In this document: positions 45,800 to 52,640 of the stretch, in pieces
How the letters are laid out: every line of letters begins with the position of its first letter
Numbering within the stretch: position 1 is the stretch's first letter
Virus record (IMG/VR): IMGVR_UViG_3300048026_001019
Location: 1 to 52,640 of that record
From: a virus
Length of the DNA: 52,640 bases
Strand: one strand, 5' to 3'
Position numbers and translations under genes: made by a program
Notes under the pieces: model-generated
The model's database searches: none
The model's input: only the letters and a program-made list of their open reading frames with translations
Told to the model about the DNA's origin: nothing

Positions 45800-45976
45800 T
45801 CAAACCATAATATCTAATTTATTACCAAGATGCCAAGCACCGTTGTGAACACGCTGATGCTCTCTAAAATCTTTTATTGCTTGTTCTGTTGTTTTTGGAA
45901 GTGTATGCTCGTGAAGCTTTGTTAGACTAAGTGTCTCTGCCACATAATTGTGAATAGAAATTGGGCTTATAGACAT
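45800..45976 (-). CDS. Small hypothetical protein (58 aa)
   Basis: ATG with GGGAG upstream; reads S-I-H-N-Y-V-A-E-T-L-S-L-T-K-L-H-E-H then A-I-K-D-F-R-E-H-Q-R. Stops 1 nt before the HNH start, 21 nt after a perfect late promoter. Function unknown; first gene of the operon. Confidence 0.65.
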   Translation of the reverse strand: MSISPISIHNYVAETLSLTKLHEHTLPKTTEQAIKDFREHQRVHNGAWHLGNKLDIMV

Positions 45977-45996
45977 GTACTACTCCCTGTGTCTTC

Positions 45997-46004
45997 TATT
46001 TATA
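45997..46004 (-). promoter_or_regulatory. T4-type late promoter of the gluconeogenic operon
   Basis: Exact TATAAATA on the minus strand, 20 nt upstream of ATG 45976. The first strong promoter-like element upstream of HNH-fba-gap-pckA. Confidence 0.72.
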
Positions 46005-46028
46005 TTAGTGTATGTTGTTTGCGTTAAC

Positions 46029-46658
46029 TTACGGTTTAACGAGCATTTCGAACCCGTCTCCGCTGGCAAGTAGACATGCGTAACCGTTTGGAAAAACACC
46101 TAACATTGCATAATTCTTATTCAAAGGGTTTACCATCATTAACATTTCTGGCTTTGCAAATTCAAATGTTTGTCCGTGACGCACTACTGCATTTCCTTGT
46201 GCAAAAGGATAAAGCTGAAAATCATTCTGCATATTTTCAAGCCACGTTCCTAGTTCATGACAAGGTATCACTACAGGATAAATTACAGGGTTACTCATTC
46301 CTGGAACACTAGGATCGGCTTCTTCCTCTTCTGAAACTTTAAACGCACAACTAGATGTCGCAAAGTCATTGACGTTGTCCTGCCAATGCAACTCTCTACC
46401 GTTTGCTTTTATATTTGGACATTGTTTCTTTTTAGATTTACCTTCTTCTTTTACTACTTTAAAGCATTCTTCTGCACCAATACCTTTTAAGCATAGCTCA
46501 TATGGCATTGCGAGAATATCACAACGACAAGGAACCTTTTCTCCTTTGGGCCAAGGCATTTCCAATGGATCTTCATGGGCTTGTGCAACAAAAGAAAATG
46601 ATAGTGAGGAATAAAAGATAGTAAGTAAAGTAATTAGTACTCTATTTGACAGTCGCAT
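46029..46658 (-). CDS. Secreted cysteine-containing protein
   Basis: 209 residues with a signal peptide (V-L-I-T-L-L-T-I-F-Y-S-S-L-S-F-S-F-V-A-Q-A). Mature part has C-R-C-D, E-L-C-L-K-G, E-E-C-F-K and several more Cys, so probably disulfide-bonded in the periplasm. No family recognised. Overlap with AlgH region; ATG 46658 preferred to TTG 46670. Confidence 0.65.
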   Translation of the reverse strand: MRLSNRVLITLLTIFYSSLSFSFVAQAHEDPLEMPWPKGEKVPCRCDILAMPYELCLKGIGAEECFKVVKEEGKSKKKQCPNIKANGRELHWQDNVNDFATSSCAFKVSEEEEADPSVPGMSNPVIYPVVIPCHELGTWLENMQNDFQLYPFAQGNAVVRHGQTFEFAKPEMLMMVNPLNKNYAMLGVFPNGYACLLASGDGFEMLVKP

Positions 46659-46671
46659 TTTATTTTCCAAT

Positions 46672-47199
46672 CTAGAAATATTGTGCAGTGGTCTCTGATG
46701 CTACTAGGTTTAGAGCTCTTCTCCACTGCTTTAATCCCGTACTATTAAATAGCATAGCATCATTCGGTGTAGCTGTCAACCATTGTTTTTGTTTTTTTAT
46801 TTCGTGATTTAATTGTCCTGGTGCCCAACTGCATATACCTGTTAGGAATCTAAATGCATTTGGTTTGTTGTCCATTGCTATTTTTTCGATCATAAGCTCG
46901 TCACTACTTACTGCAAACCCTCCAGGTAGATACATAGTGTTAGTAGAGCTAAAGTCATCTGTATGAATCATTACAAGAGCAGAAGTATTAAGAGGTCCTC
47001 CTTGATATAGAACATCAGCACTAGGCCATTCAATTCCTCTATCTCTCATTATTTTGTTTAGATCAATTTGACAAGGTTTGTTTACTATAAATCCAACAGT
47101 ACCACTATCATGGTGTTCGGTTAGAATTATAACACTCTTTCCAAATAATCCGCTTTCAAGTTTAGGGTGTGCTACGAGTATTTTGCCGGGAGCTAACAT
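46672..47199 (-). CDS. UPF0301/AlgH (YqgE) family protein
   Basis: 175 residues. P-G-K-I-L-V-A-H-P-K-L, F-G-K-S-V-I-I-L-T-E-H, G-T-V-G-F-I-V-N-K-P, Y-Q-G-G-P-L and F-L-T-G-I-C-S-W-A-P-G-Q-L are the family landmarks. Family function unknown (linked to alginate regulation in Pseudomonas). A phage copy is unusual. Confidence 0.9.
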   Translation of the reverse strand: MLAPGKILVAHPKLESGLFGKSVIILTEHHDSGTVGFIVNKPCQIDLNKIMRDRGIEWPSADVLYQGGPLNTSALVMIHTDDFSSTNTMYLPGGFAVSSDELMIEKIAMDNKPNAFRFLTGICSWAPGQLNHEIKKQKQWLTATPNDAMLFNSTGLKQWRRALNLVASETTAQYF

Positions 47200-47201
47200 A
47201 A

Positions 47202-47453
47202 TCAGCCCGTTGCAGTCGGACTAATTGGTCCACCATAATCTTTGGACTTTAGTTTTTTGCCCCCGAGTTTTACACGTTTTTTACCTACTTTTTGAGTCTT
47301 GCCTGTCTGTCTTGCACGATAGCCTTGTGCTTTGCAAGATGCAAGGGCACTTGCTCCAATAGCATGATCTGGCTTGGAACTTTTACATAGACTACGTGTT
47401 GCAGCCCACTCTTCAATATCCGCTTCTAGCTGTAATAAGTCTTGTACTCGCAT
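47202..47453 (-). CDS. Conserved basic phage protein
   Basis: 83 residues. S-S-K-P-D-H-A-I-G-A-S-A-L-A-S-C-K-A-Q-G then basic G-K-K-R-V-K-L-G-G-K-K and Y-G-G-P. Looks like an unnamed T4-like cyanophage family (from memory). A CTAAATA box lies just upstream. Confidence 0.68.
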   Translation of the reverse strand: MRVQDLLQLEADIEEWAATRSLCKSSKPDHAIGASALASCKAQGYRARQTGKTQKVGKKRVKLGGKKLKSKDYGGPISPTATG

Positions 47454-47461
47454 ACAGTTAT

Positions 47462-47677
47462 TTAGCGGTATTTGTCAGCAGGAGTCTCGTAATGATTATT
47501 CTGTTGCTCACACAATTTAAACGTAAGAGCACTCCTTGGACCTTTGGTGGTATTTAATGATACCTGGCCTGACTTTTCGTGAAATTCTATCTTGGTAATC
47601 TTTGCTGGTGAATCGTTTTGTCCCACAAGAATTGTTTGCCCAACTTCGAGGTTAAGCGATATGTTTCGTAATGTCAT
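47462..47677 (-). CDS. Small beta-rich protein
   Basis: 71 residues with strand-rich L-N-L-E-V-G-Q-T-I-L-V-G-Q and I-T-K-I-E-F-H-E-K-S-G-Q-V-S-L, an SH3/KOW-like pattern. A GATAAATA late promoter lies 36 nt upstream. Function unknown. Confidence 0.62.
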   Translation of the reverse strand: MTLRNISLNLEVGQTILVGQNDSPAKITKIEFHEKSGQVSLNTTKGPRSALTFKLCEQQNNHYETPADKYR

Positions 47678-47712
47678 TGGAGTTCTCCTTTTGTGTACGA
47701 AGTGTACTCAGA

Positions 47713-47720
47713 TATTTATC
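47713..47720 (-). promoter_or_regulatory. T4-type late promoter GATAAATA
   Basis: Minus strand GATAAATA, 36 nt upstream of the ATG at 47677. Confidence 0.55.
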
Positions 47721-47761
47721 CTTGTTTTTTTCCAAAGATAAGTATGTATATAGGAGGAACA

Positions 47762-48058
47762 ATGAAGATTGAAGATATACCTGCAGGTGAAAGTTGGGCC
47801 TGTCGCTTTAAAGTAACAACATTTGTAGACAAAGATTCTGGTCTTGCTGTACAAGATAAAAATGTACAACCAGGACAAGCACATAAAGGTGTTCCAGGAG
47901 ATTACGAAAGTATTGGTTTGATTGAAGTGCGAGATATCGAGAATCGTCTTGTTCAACTTCTAGATACCGTAACAGATATTACATTCAAAGTAAATTTTGA
48001 TGATTGCTGGGACGTAGATAAAGTTGAATGGATTAATGAACCGACCGAATTGGCATAG
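47762..48058 (+). CDS. Small beta-rich hypothetical protein
   Basis: 98 residues. ATG 47762 follows AGGAGG, preferred over GTG 47693. Strand pattern: S-W-A-C-R-F-K-V-T-T-F-V, I-G-L-I-E-V-R-D-I-E-N-R-L-V-Q-L-L, I-T-F-K-V-N-F. No family recognised. Overlaps the first hydroxylase-like gene by 23 nt. Confidence 0.68.
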   Translation: MKIEDIPAGESWACRFKVTTFVDKDSGLAVQDKNVQPGQAHKGVPGDYESIGLIEVRDIENRLVQLLDTVTDITFKVNFDDCWDVDKVEWINEPTELA

Positions 48059-48620
48059 AATAAACTTAGATGTAACAGATGCTCTAAAGATTAATCTAAA
48101 AGATTATATCCTCAGCGACCCATACCGCGAAGGCGAACATGCACTTTATATAGAAGGAAAAGCAGGCGTATGGACATTAAATCCTGATACTATATTTAAA
48201 CAGGACTTTCTTAATGATCTAGGTATAAAAGTAGATCTAGCACAAATATTTTACAGAGCTCCACATTATCAACATCCAGGGGCCCATGTTGATCTTGGAC
48301 AAACAGGAGAACTGTATGGTGCAGGGTTAAATTGGACAGTTGATCCGGATGATGCTGAGATGACTTGGTATGAAATGCCTAATGTAGAAGGTACAAATAC
48401 CAAAAGAAGTGAAACAGATCAAAACATGGAATGGCCACTAGAACAATTGACAGAAATAGATAGGTTGTGCATAGGGCAAACTCCTACACTTGTACGCACA
48501 GATGTTCCTCATACTGTAGATATGGGTAGTAATGAACGTTGGTTGATTAGTGCAAGATTTTTATGGCACTGGTCATGGGACGACTATACTAAAACATTAA
48601 AAGATAGGATTGTACAATGA
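48036..48620 (+). CDS. Asp/Asn beta-hydroxylase-like dioxygenase, copy 1
   Basis: 194 residues. Core: F-Y-R-A-P-H-Y-Q-H-P-G-A-H-V-D-L-G (Fe ligands H-x-D), a later R-T-D-V-P-H-T-V-D-M-G (second His) and E-R-W-L-I-S-A-R (2-oxoglutarate Arg region). The N terminus (N-W-H-R-I-N-L-D-V) matches copies 2 and 3. Predicted Fe(II)/2OG hydroxylase of aspartyl/asparaginyl beta-hydroxylase type. Substrate unknown. Confidence 0.72.
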   Translation: MNRPNWHRINLDVTDALKINLKDYILSDPYREGEHALYIEGKAGVWTLNPDTIFKQDFLNDLGIKVDLAQIFYRAPHYQHPGAHVDLGQTGELYGAGLNWTVDPDDAEMTWYEMPNVEGTNTKRSETDQNMEWPLEQLTEIDRLCIGQTPTLVRTDVPHTVDMGSNERWLISARFLWHWSWDDYTKTLKDRIVQ

Positions 48621-49378
48621 AAAACTGGGTAAGACTTGATATCGATACCAAAGATGCAATTAATATTGATGTTAAGAAGCACTGCTTTGACAACACAGAT
48701 AGAGCTGACGTATTCATAGAAGGACACGGGGGTATTTGGACTTTTGGTAAAGATGAAATATTCAGCCAAACATGGGTAGACTATGTAAAAGAAACATGCC
48801 CATTTTTAGACGTGACTGGCGCACTTATATTTTGGAGAGCTCCAGGTTATCAACACGCTGGCGCACATATAGACGTAGCCCCTAACAATAGCCCTAGTAG
48901 GGTAGAGGGTGTAGAATATGAAAACGGATTTCATGCAACTAATTCTAGCGATAGCATGGATGTCAACGACTTTTACCCTGTAGTTAGTAGCTACAACTGG
49001 ATACTAGATGAAGGCGATGATAGTGCTATGACATGGCACGAGCCTCTAGACACTGCAAAAATAGAACTAAAGAAATTTACTGACGCTGTACACTATGATG
49101 AAATACCTGTGAGCGAATGTAAAGAAATAGATAGATGCACAATAGGACACGACAAACTTGTAATGGTTAGAACAAATGTACTACACAACGTAGACATGGG
49201 CCAACAAGAGCGTTGGGCTATTAGTGCTAGATGTATTATGAATTGGGCTACATGGGATGAAGCTGTTGACAAACTACAACCATGGATCGTACAGCCTAAA
49301 GAATTTGGTGGACCAACTGGTGCTGAGCCTACACGCTTTGGCACATGGGAACACAAAGGTAGAGAGGTTGACTTTTAA
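48617..49378 (+). CDS. Asp/Asn beta-hydroxylase-like dioxygenase, copy 2
   Basis: 253 residues. F-W-R-A-P-G-Y-Q-H-A-G-A-H-I-D-V-A, an insert of about 30 residues, W-I-L-D-E-G-D-D-S-A-M-T-W-H, and R-T-N-V-L-H-N-V-D-M-G with E-R-W-A-I-S-A-R. N-W-V-R-L-D-I-D-T at the start. It overlaps copy 1 by 4 nt. All metal-ligand positions are retained. Confidence 0.75.
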   Translation: MKNWVRLDIDTKDAINIDVKKHCFDNTDRADVFIEGHGGIWTFGKDEIFSQTWVDYVKETCPFLDVTGALIFWRAPGYQHAGAHIDVAPNNSPSRVEGVEYENGFHATNSSDSMDVNDFYPVVSSYNWILDEGDDSAMTWHEPLDTAKIELKKFTDAVHYDEIPVSECKEIDRCTIGHDKLVMVRTNVLHNVDMGQQERWAISARCIMNWATWDEAVDKLQPWIVQPKEFGGPTGAEPTRFGTWEHKGREVDF

Positions 49379-49575
49379 TGTTTAGTAAACAGTGTAAGGC
49401 ACATTTAGAAGATGTAGGTGAAACCCGTTGGCAACACTTCAAGCATGCAATGTGGGTGTCATGGCAACTAGAAAAGGCAGCATATGCTGTAGCATTACAT
49501 GCGATTGCTCCTAGATGGTTTAAAACTTATGCAACTGACAAATGCAAAGAAGTATTAGAAAGTAGGAAAAAATGA
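49378..49575 (+). CDS. Small Trp/His-containing protein (65 aa)
   Basis: C-K-A-H-L-E-D-V-G-E-T-R-W-Q-H-F-K-H-A-M then L-E-K-A-A-Y-A-V-A-L-H-A-I-A-P-R-W-F. One overlapping nucleotide with copy 2. This may be a conserved phage peptide or a hydroxylase partner; not recognised. Confidence 0.6.
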   Translation: MFSKQCKAHLEDVGETRWQHFKHAMWVSWQLEKAAYAVALHAIAPRWFKTYATDKCKEVLESRKK

Positions 49576-49790
49576 ATGTAACAGACTTAGTAGTATTAGT
49601 AGTTTCTCTATGGGGACAAACAGCAGAAGGAGAGTGGAAGTACATTGGTAATCAATATGTACAGCAACAACCAATGCCATTAACAGAATGTAGCGAACTA
49701 ATTGCCGCAAAGAATTGGAAAAAGTTTGAAAACAATCCTTATTACAAAATTCAACTAGCATGTTATTATGCCGGAGAGAAAAATGATTGA
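49572..49790 (+). CDS. Small exported-like protein (72 aa)
   Basis: N-terminal V-T-D-L-V-V-L-V-V-S-L-W-G, then W-K-Y-I-G-N-Q-Y-V-Q-Q-Q-P-M and two Cys (T-E-C-S-E; L-A-C-Y-Y). Resembles the 90-aa protein at 41.7-42.0 kb in layout. Function unknown. Confidence 0.58.
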   Translation: MNVTDLVVLVVSLWGQTAEGEWKYIGNQYVQQQPMPLTECSELIAAKNWKKFENNPYYKIQLACYYAGEKND

Positions 49791-49884
49791 TGTTATAATT
49801 GGCAATTTAATATTTTGGCCAATTTACTTTTGGGTATGCACAATACCCTACAAAATGTTTCAAGCAGCAATAGACAATGCGTAA
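49783..49884 (+). CDS. Membrane micro-protein (33 aa)
   Basis: M-I-D-V-I-I-G-N-L-I-F-W-P-I-Y-F-W-V-C-T then amphipathic; overlaps both neighbours by 8 nt. Possible membrane anchor peptide. Start GGAGAG. Confidence 0.5.
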   Translation: MIDVIIGNLIFWPIYFWVCTIPYKMFQAAIDNA

Positions 49885-50521
49885 TTGGGTAGAAACAGAT
49901 CTAAGTGTTGAAAATGCATTTAGTGTAGACCCTCGAGAATATCTACGCAATCACCCTGAGTTTATACAAATAGCCACAGGCGGAGCAACTGTTTGGCAAT
50001 GCGATCATAAATTATTACTTACAAATGAGTTTACTGCATTACTTAACAACTATTTTGAATGTAACATTACCGGTGTACTTGTATTTCATAGGAAAGCAGG
50101 ATATCAACACCCTGGTGCTCATATAGATGTAGATCCACAAGAGGGATTAAATCTTCCTGTAACTTTAAGCTACAACTGGGTACTAGAGGAAGATAATAAT
50201 CCTATGGTGTGGTACAAGCCCTGGTGGGATCCTGAAAACATGGATCAAGCTAGCCAAGCGGCTAAAGGACAACTACCTTTCCCTGGGCTAGAATCTAGTA
50301 GCCCAGATGCAGGCTCAATGACTTATCAGGAAACACCTTGTGAACTACTAGAACGTGATAGCGAACACTGTCTTAGTCATAAAGTAGTTACTGTATGTAG
50401 AACTAACGTTCCGCACAATGTTGATATGATATCTGATAAAGATAGATGGTGTGTTACTGCCCGCAGTTGGGGCGATCAAGACCCTATGTGGTCACAAGTA
50501 TATAACAGTCTAGTTAATTGA
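49877..50521 (+). CDS. Asp/Asn beta-hydroxylase-like dioxygenase, copy 3
   Basis: 214 residues. F-H-R-K-A-G-Y-Q-H-P-G-A-H-I-D-V-D, S-Y-N-W-V-L-E-E-D-N-N-P-M-V-W-Y and R-T-N-V-P-H-N-V-D-M-I with D-R-W-C-V-T-A-R. Same architecture as copies 1 and 2. Its end overlaps the convergent radical SAM gene by 12 nt. Confidence 0.75.
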   Translation: MRNWVETDLSVENAFSVDPREYLRNHPEFIQIATGGATVWQCDHKLLLTNEFTALLNNYFECNITGVLVFHRKAGYQHPGAHIDVDPQEGLNLPVTLSYNWVLEEDNNPMVWYKPWWDPENMDQASQAAKGQLPFPGLESSSPDAGSMTYQETPCELLERDSEHCLSHKVVTVCRTNVPHNVDMISDKDRWCVTARSWGDQDPMWSQVYNSLVN

Positions 50522-52129
50522 TGCCCACAGATCGCTAAGGCGTCTGTTATGAGTACACATTTCAAAATGCTTGTTCCTAGCTAGATCTAAAAAGCCTGGT
50601 CCTGCTCCGTTTTGTTTAAGTGCTTCAAGTGATTGAATTCCTTCAAGTTTACGTCTTATATAAGGTACAACTATTTCATTATGCTGTTGTCCATTATGAA
50701 TATTCCACATCATAGGACGTAGCTTTAATTCTAATAGTTCTTTGGTGCTTTTAACAAAAGGAAGATAGTTTAACAACTGAAAACTACTAACTAACTGTTC
50801 ATTCCTACAAAAGTCACCATCTTGCCATTCTTTTACAAATTTGCTTGCTTGTCCTATGTCAGCCCAATCAGCTTCCCAATATAAACTTTTGTTATCAAAC
50901 TTATGTTGGGTTCCTCCTGCTTCTCTATCATAGTAACTATGTATTTCTGCTAGACGTACAGGATCGGTTATTTCTCTATAACCATGCTGACGCCATTCTT
51001 TTGAAAAAACGCTAGTGGTTGCTGTATTGGTATCTAAGCTAATCTCTAGAGGCCACCAATCCCAATTTTGGTCTCCCCAATTTTCTCTAAGCCAATCTTC
51101 TGAACGTTGCCAACTGTCTGGAGTTTCATGTGGTAACCCTGCAATCATTCCACAACTGCCTCTGTATAACCCAAGCTCACCCATCATATGCTCACGCATA
51201 TCCATTAGACCTTGTTTGATACGCTTAGACGGCATACCTTTGGCTACTGCTTTACCTGCGTCATCGTTAAATGTTTCTACACCATAAAAATGATTCCATA
51301 CCCTAGCTCTACTGAGTAGTTTAAGCTGTTGTGGTTTCGCAATTGTTAGATCCATACGTATAAAGCAAGCAAAGTTTGGTTCAAAAGGTAGGCTCTGAAC
51401 AACATCTCCTAACATTTCTAGCTTGCTTTCCCTATCGTTTAGTGTATCATCAGCTAGTATATAATTAGTAGTGCCAAAGCGTTCATAGTTATCCATTAGC
51501 TCTGCACGTAATAGTTCTGCTTCAGTTGAAGTATCTTCTTTGACACCTAAAAATGCATAGTTACAGTATTTGCAACGAAACTTACACCCACGACTGAGTT
51601 CAACAGTTAGCATTTCATAGGGTTGAATATAGTCATCATCTCTATAGTCTATGCTGTAGTCACCTAGGTTCATAGCTTGATAGTCTGTGTTGCAGTCAAT
51701 AAACAGCCCACCTAGAATATCTTTGCCTTTGGGTTTAGGACCATTGTTGAACAGCCAGTTTACTGTGTCAGGAACTGCTTTTTCAGCATATCCAAACAAC
51801 ATAGCATCCATGCCTAAGTCAAGCTGAAAGAACTGCTGTCCGCCTGCGATATATTTACGTCCTGGGTAAGCCTCTTTGAGTTGTTCTACAAACTGTTTTG
51901 CCCACCATGGTTTCATCCATGTGTAGGATATAGCAAACAATACAGTGTCCTCACCTACAATAGCATCAAGATACCTTCGTAGATCAGCTTCTGGCCAGTC
52001 AGCTGCCCAATCAACCACAGTTGCCCTCCAGCCCATACTTTCTAGTTGATTAGCAAACCTATACGCACCTGAAGTTCTTCTTTTGATTTCTTGATTGCTG
52101 TTAAAAATTACACAGTGTTTTATATTCAT
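50510..52129 (-). CDS. Radical SAM protein with N-terminal B12-binding-like domain
   Basis: 539 residues. N-terminal Rossmann-like region (about 1-140: C-V-I-F-N-S-N-Q, V-L-F-A-I-S-Y-T-W, I-A-G-G-Q-Q-F-F) of the cobalamin-binding type but lacking a clear D-x-H-x-x-G. The radical SAM motif is S-R-G-C-K-F-R-C-K-Y-C-N-Y (C-x-x-x-C-x-x-C). G-L-P-H-E-T and later catalytic-barrel strands follow. ATG 52129 is chosen; the longer frame up to 52240 runs through promoter sequence. GATAAATA ends 7 nt before the ATG, so the mRNA may be leaderless. Confidence 0.85.
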   Translation of the reverse strand: MNIKHCVIFNSNQEIKRRTSGAYRFANQLESMGWRATVVDWAADWPEADLRRYLDAIVGEDTVLFAISYTWMKPWWAKQFVEQLKEAYPGRKYIAGGQQFFQLDLGMDAMLFGYAEKAVPDTVNWLFNNGPKPKGKDILGGLFIDCNTDYQAMNLGDYSIDYRDDDYIQPYEMLTVELSRGCKFRCKYCNYAFLGVKEDTSTEAELLRAELMDNYERFGTTNYILADDTLNDRESKLEMLGDVVQSLPFEPNFACFIRMDLTIAKPQQLKLLSRARVWNHFYGVETFNDDAGKAVAKGMPSKRIKQGLMDMREHMMGELGLYRGSCGMIAGLPHETPDSWQRSEDWLRENWGDQNWDWWPLEISLDTNTATTSVFSKEWRQHGYREITDPVRLAEIHSYYDREAGGTQHKFDNKSLYWEADWADIGQASKFVKEWQDGDFCRNEQLVSSFQLLNYLPFVKSTKELLELKLRPMMWNIHNGQQHNEIVVPYIRRKLEGIQSLEALKQNGAGPGFLDLARNKHFEMCTHNRRLSDLWASIN

Positions 52130-52136
52130 TATGCAA

Positions 52137-52155
52137 TATTTATCGTCGATAAATA
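52137..52155. promoter_or_regulatory. Divergent late promoters
   Basis: GATAAATA on the minus strand (52137-52144) and GATAAATA on the plus strand (52148-52155), between the radical SAM gene and the 104-aa gene. Confidence 0.65.
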
Positions 52156-52182
52156 CTATACAACCAGCAAAGAGGTATTTTA

Positions 52183-52497
52183 ATGAGCGATGATACAACC
52201 ACAGTAGACGAAGTAGATATTCAACAAGTAGTAGAAGCATTACTAAACATCTGTGGGCAGGCCGCAGAAATGCAACTAGACGAAGAAGCTAGAACTGCTA
52301 TATACGACATGTGTGATGCTGTAGCGGCATTCCATGATATTCCACGTTTTGATGCTGTTATTGAACAAGACGAAGAAGGCAACAGTCGAGTCAGCTATTA
52401 TGGCTCAGAGGTAGTAGCAAACATGGAAGACAAACCCAAAACCTCACTCAAACTAGTGGTCAACAACGGTGATGATGATCCAGAAACCATACACTAA
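52183..52497 (+). CDS. Acidic hypothetical protein
   Basis: 104 residues, acidic helical: D-I-Q-Q-V-V-E-A-L-L-N-I-C-G-Q-A-A-E-M-Q-L-D-E-E-A-R. AGAGG precedes the ATG. No family recognised. Confidence 0.68.
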   Translation: MSDDTTTVDEVDIQQVVEALLNICGQAAEMQLDEEARTAIYDMCDAVAAFHDIPRFDAVIEQDEEGNSRVSYYGSEVVANMEDKPKTSLKLVVNNGDDDPETIH

Positions 52498-52511
52498 ATA
52501 CCTCTTGGGGC

Positions 52512-52519
52512 TATAAATA
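52512..52519 (+). promoter_or_regulatory. T4-type late promoter TATAAATA
   Basis: Exact octamer on the plus strand, 23 nt before the ATG at 52543; CTAAATA also occurs at 52495. Confidence 0.7.
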
Positions 52520-52542
52520 TTCACAGCTAGAGAGGTATCACA

Positions 52543-52640
52543 ATGACAGACCAAACAGACGACATAGAAGCTGTATATGCAGCTGTACAAGGATTCAGCA
52601 ATGGACTTATGGGCAAAATGAGCATTGATCCGTTGGTTGT
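52543..52640 (+). CDS. Hypothetical protein, N-terminal part (runs off the window)
   Basis: At least 32 residues: D-Q-T-D-D-I-E-A-V-Y-A-A-V-Q-G-F-S-N-G-L-M-style start. AGAGAGG before the ATG and the late promoter support it. Too short to assign. Confidence 0.6.
   Translation, partial: MTDQTDDIEAVYAAVQGFSNGLMGKMSIDPLV

Noticed and set aside
1-52640. Could the window be a bacterial chromosome or plasmid rather than a phage?
   Set aside because: Metabolic genes alone would allow it, but tail fibre, M15 virion peptidases, MGME1-like nuclease, many overlapping T4-like phage genes and repeated late octamers argue for a virus. Terminase and capsid genes were not seen, so the call remains an inference.
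1-52640. CRISPR array, integrase, transposase or attachment site
   Set aside because: No regularly spaced repeats, no integrase or transposase motifs and no flanking direct repeats were seen.

Overview
The window looks like part of a large T4-type marine myovirus (a relative of T4-like cyanophages and pelagiphages) that probably infects an alphaproteobacterium. This is inferred. Viral evidence: tightly packed, overlapping genes; a pectate-lyase-fold tail fibre; two M15-type and one SleB-type wall hydrolase; class Ia ribonucleotide reductase with glutaredoxin; an MGME1-like nuclease; many conserved T4-like cyanophage-type hypotheticals; and repeated T4-type late promoter octamers (TATAAATA or GATAAATA). 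Host evidence: a permuted two-piece tmRNA of alphaproteobacterial type, a C4-pathway 5-aminolevulinate synthase and an alternative oxidase. No terminase, capsid, portal, polymerase, integrase or CRISPR array lies in the window. The AT-rich composition looks uniform across viral and metabolic genes.

Layout. 1-9.9 kb (minus): heme-oxygenase-like fragment, ClpS, Hsp20, GMP reductase, bS21, a coiled-coil membrane protein, SleB hydrolase, thermonuclease, holin-like protein, small outer-membrane barrel, tmRNA, HTH protein, cytochrome c, IscU, tRNA-Thr. 9.9-30.7 kb (minus): Hc1-like protein, HAD phosphatase, M15 peptidases, glutaredoxin, NrdB, NrdA, tail fibre, metzincin protease, MlaC-like protein, MGME1-like nuclease, Nfu, then a conserved virion-type block containing a likely programmed -1 frameshift. 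30.8-37.3 kb (mixed): lipase, PRPP synthetase, nucleotide-sugar dehydrogenase, phosphate permease, a chain of micro-ORFs leading into an alternative oxidase, and a YhhQ-type transporter. 37.4-41.4 kb: DUF454 protein, ALA synthase, then a stand-alone AsnRS-like class II synthetase core followed 6 nt later by a tRNA with anticodon GUU and a class II-length variable arm. 41.4-47.7 kb (minus): an overlapping operon with HNH protein, class I FBP aldolase, GAPDH, PEP carboxykinase and a HAD phosphatase, preceded by AlgH and small proteins. 47.8-52.6 kb: three paralogous Asp/Asn beta-hydroxylase-like enzymes convergent with a radical SAM protein.

Functional reading (inference). PEPCK, GAPDH and aldolase could drive carbon from PEP towards hexose phosphate. 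PRPP synthetase, GMP reductase and NrdAB/Grx would carry it on to nucleotides. ALA synthase, heme oxygenase, cytochrome c, IscU/Nfu and the alternative oxidase could support or reroute respiration. tmRNA, ClpS, Hsp20, bS21 and the tRNA/synthetase pair would tune translation and proteostasis. Two promoter classes are visible: near-consensus sigma-70 sites (TTGACA, about 17 nt, TATAAT) before several housekeeping-type genes, and T4-type late octamers before structural genes and, notably, before the gluconeogenic operon.
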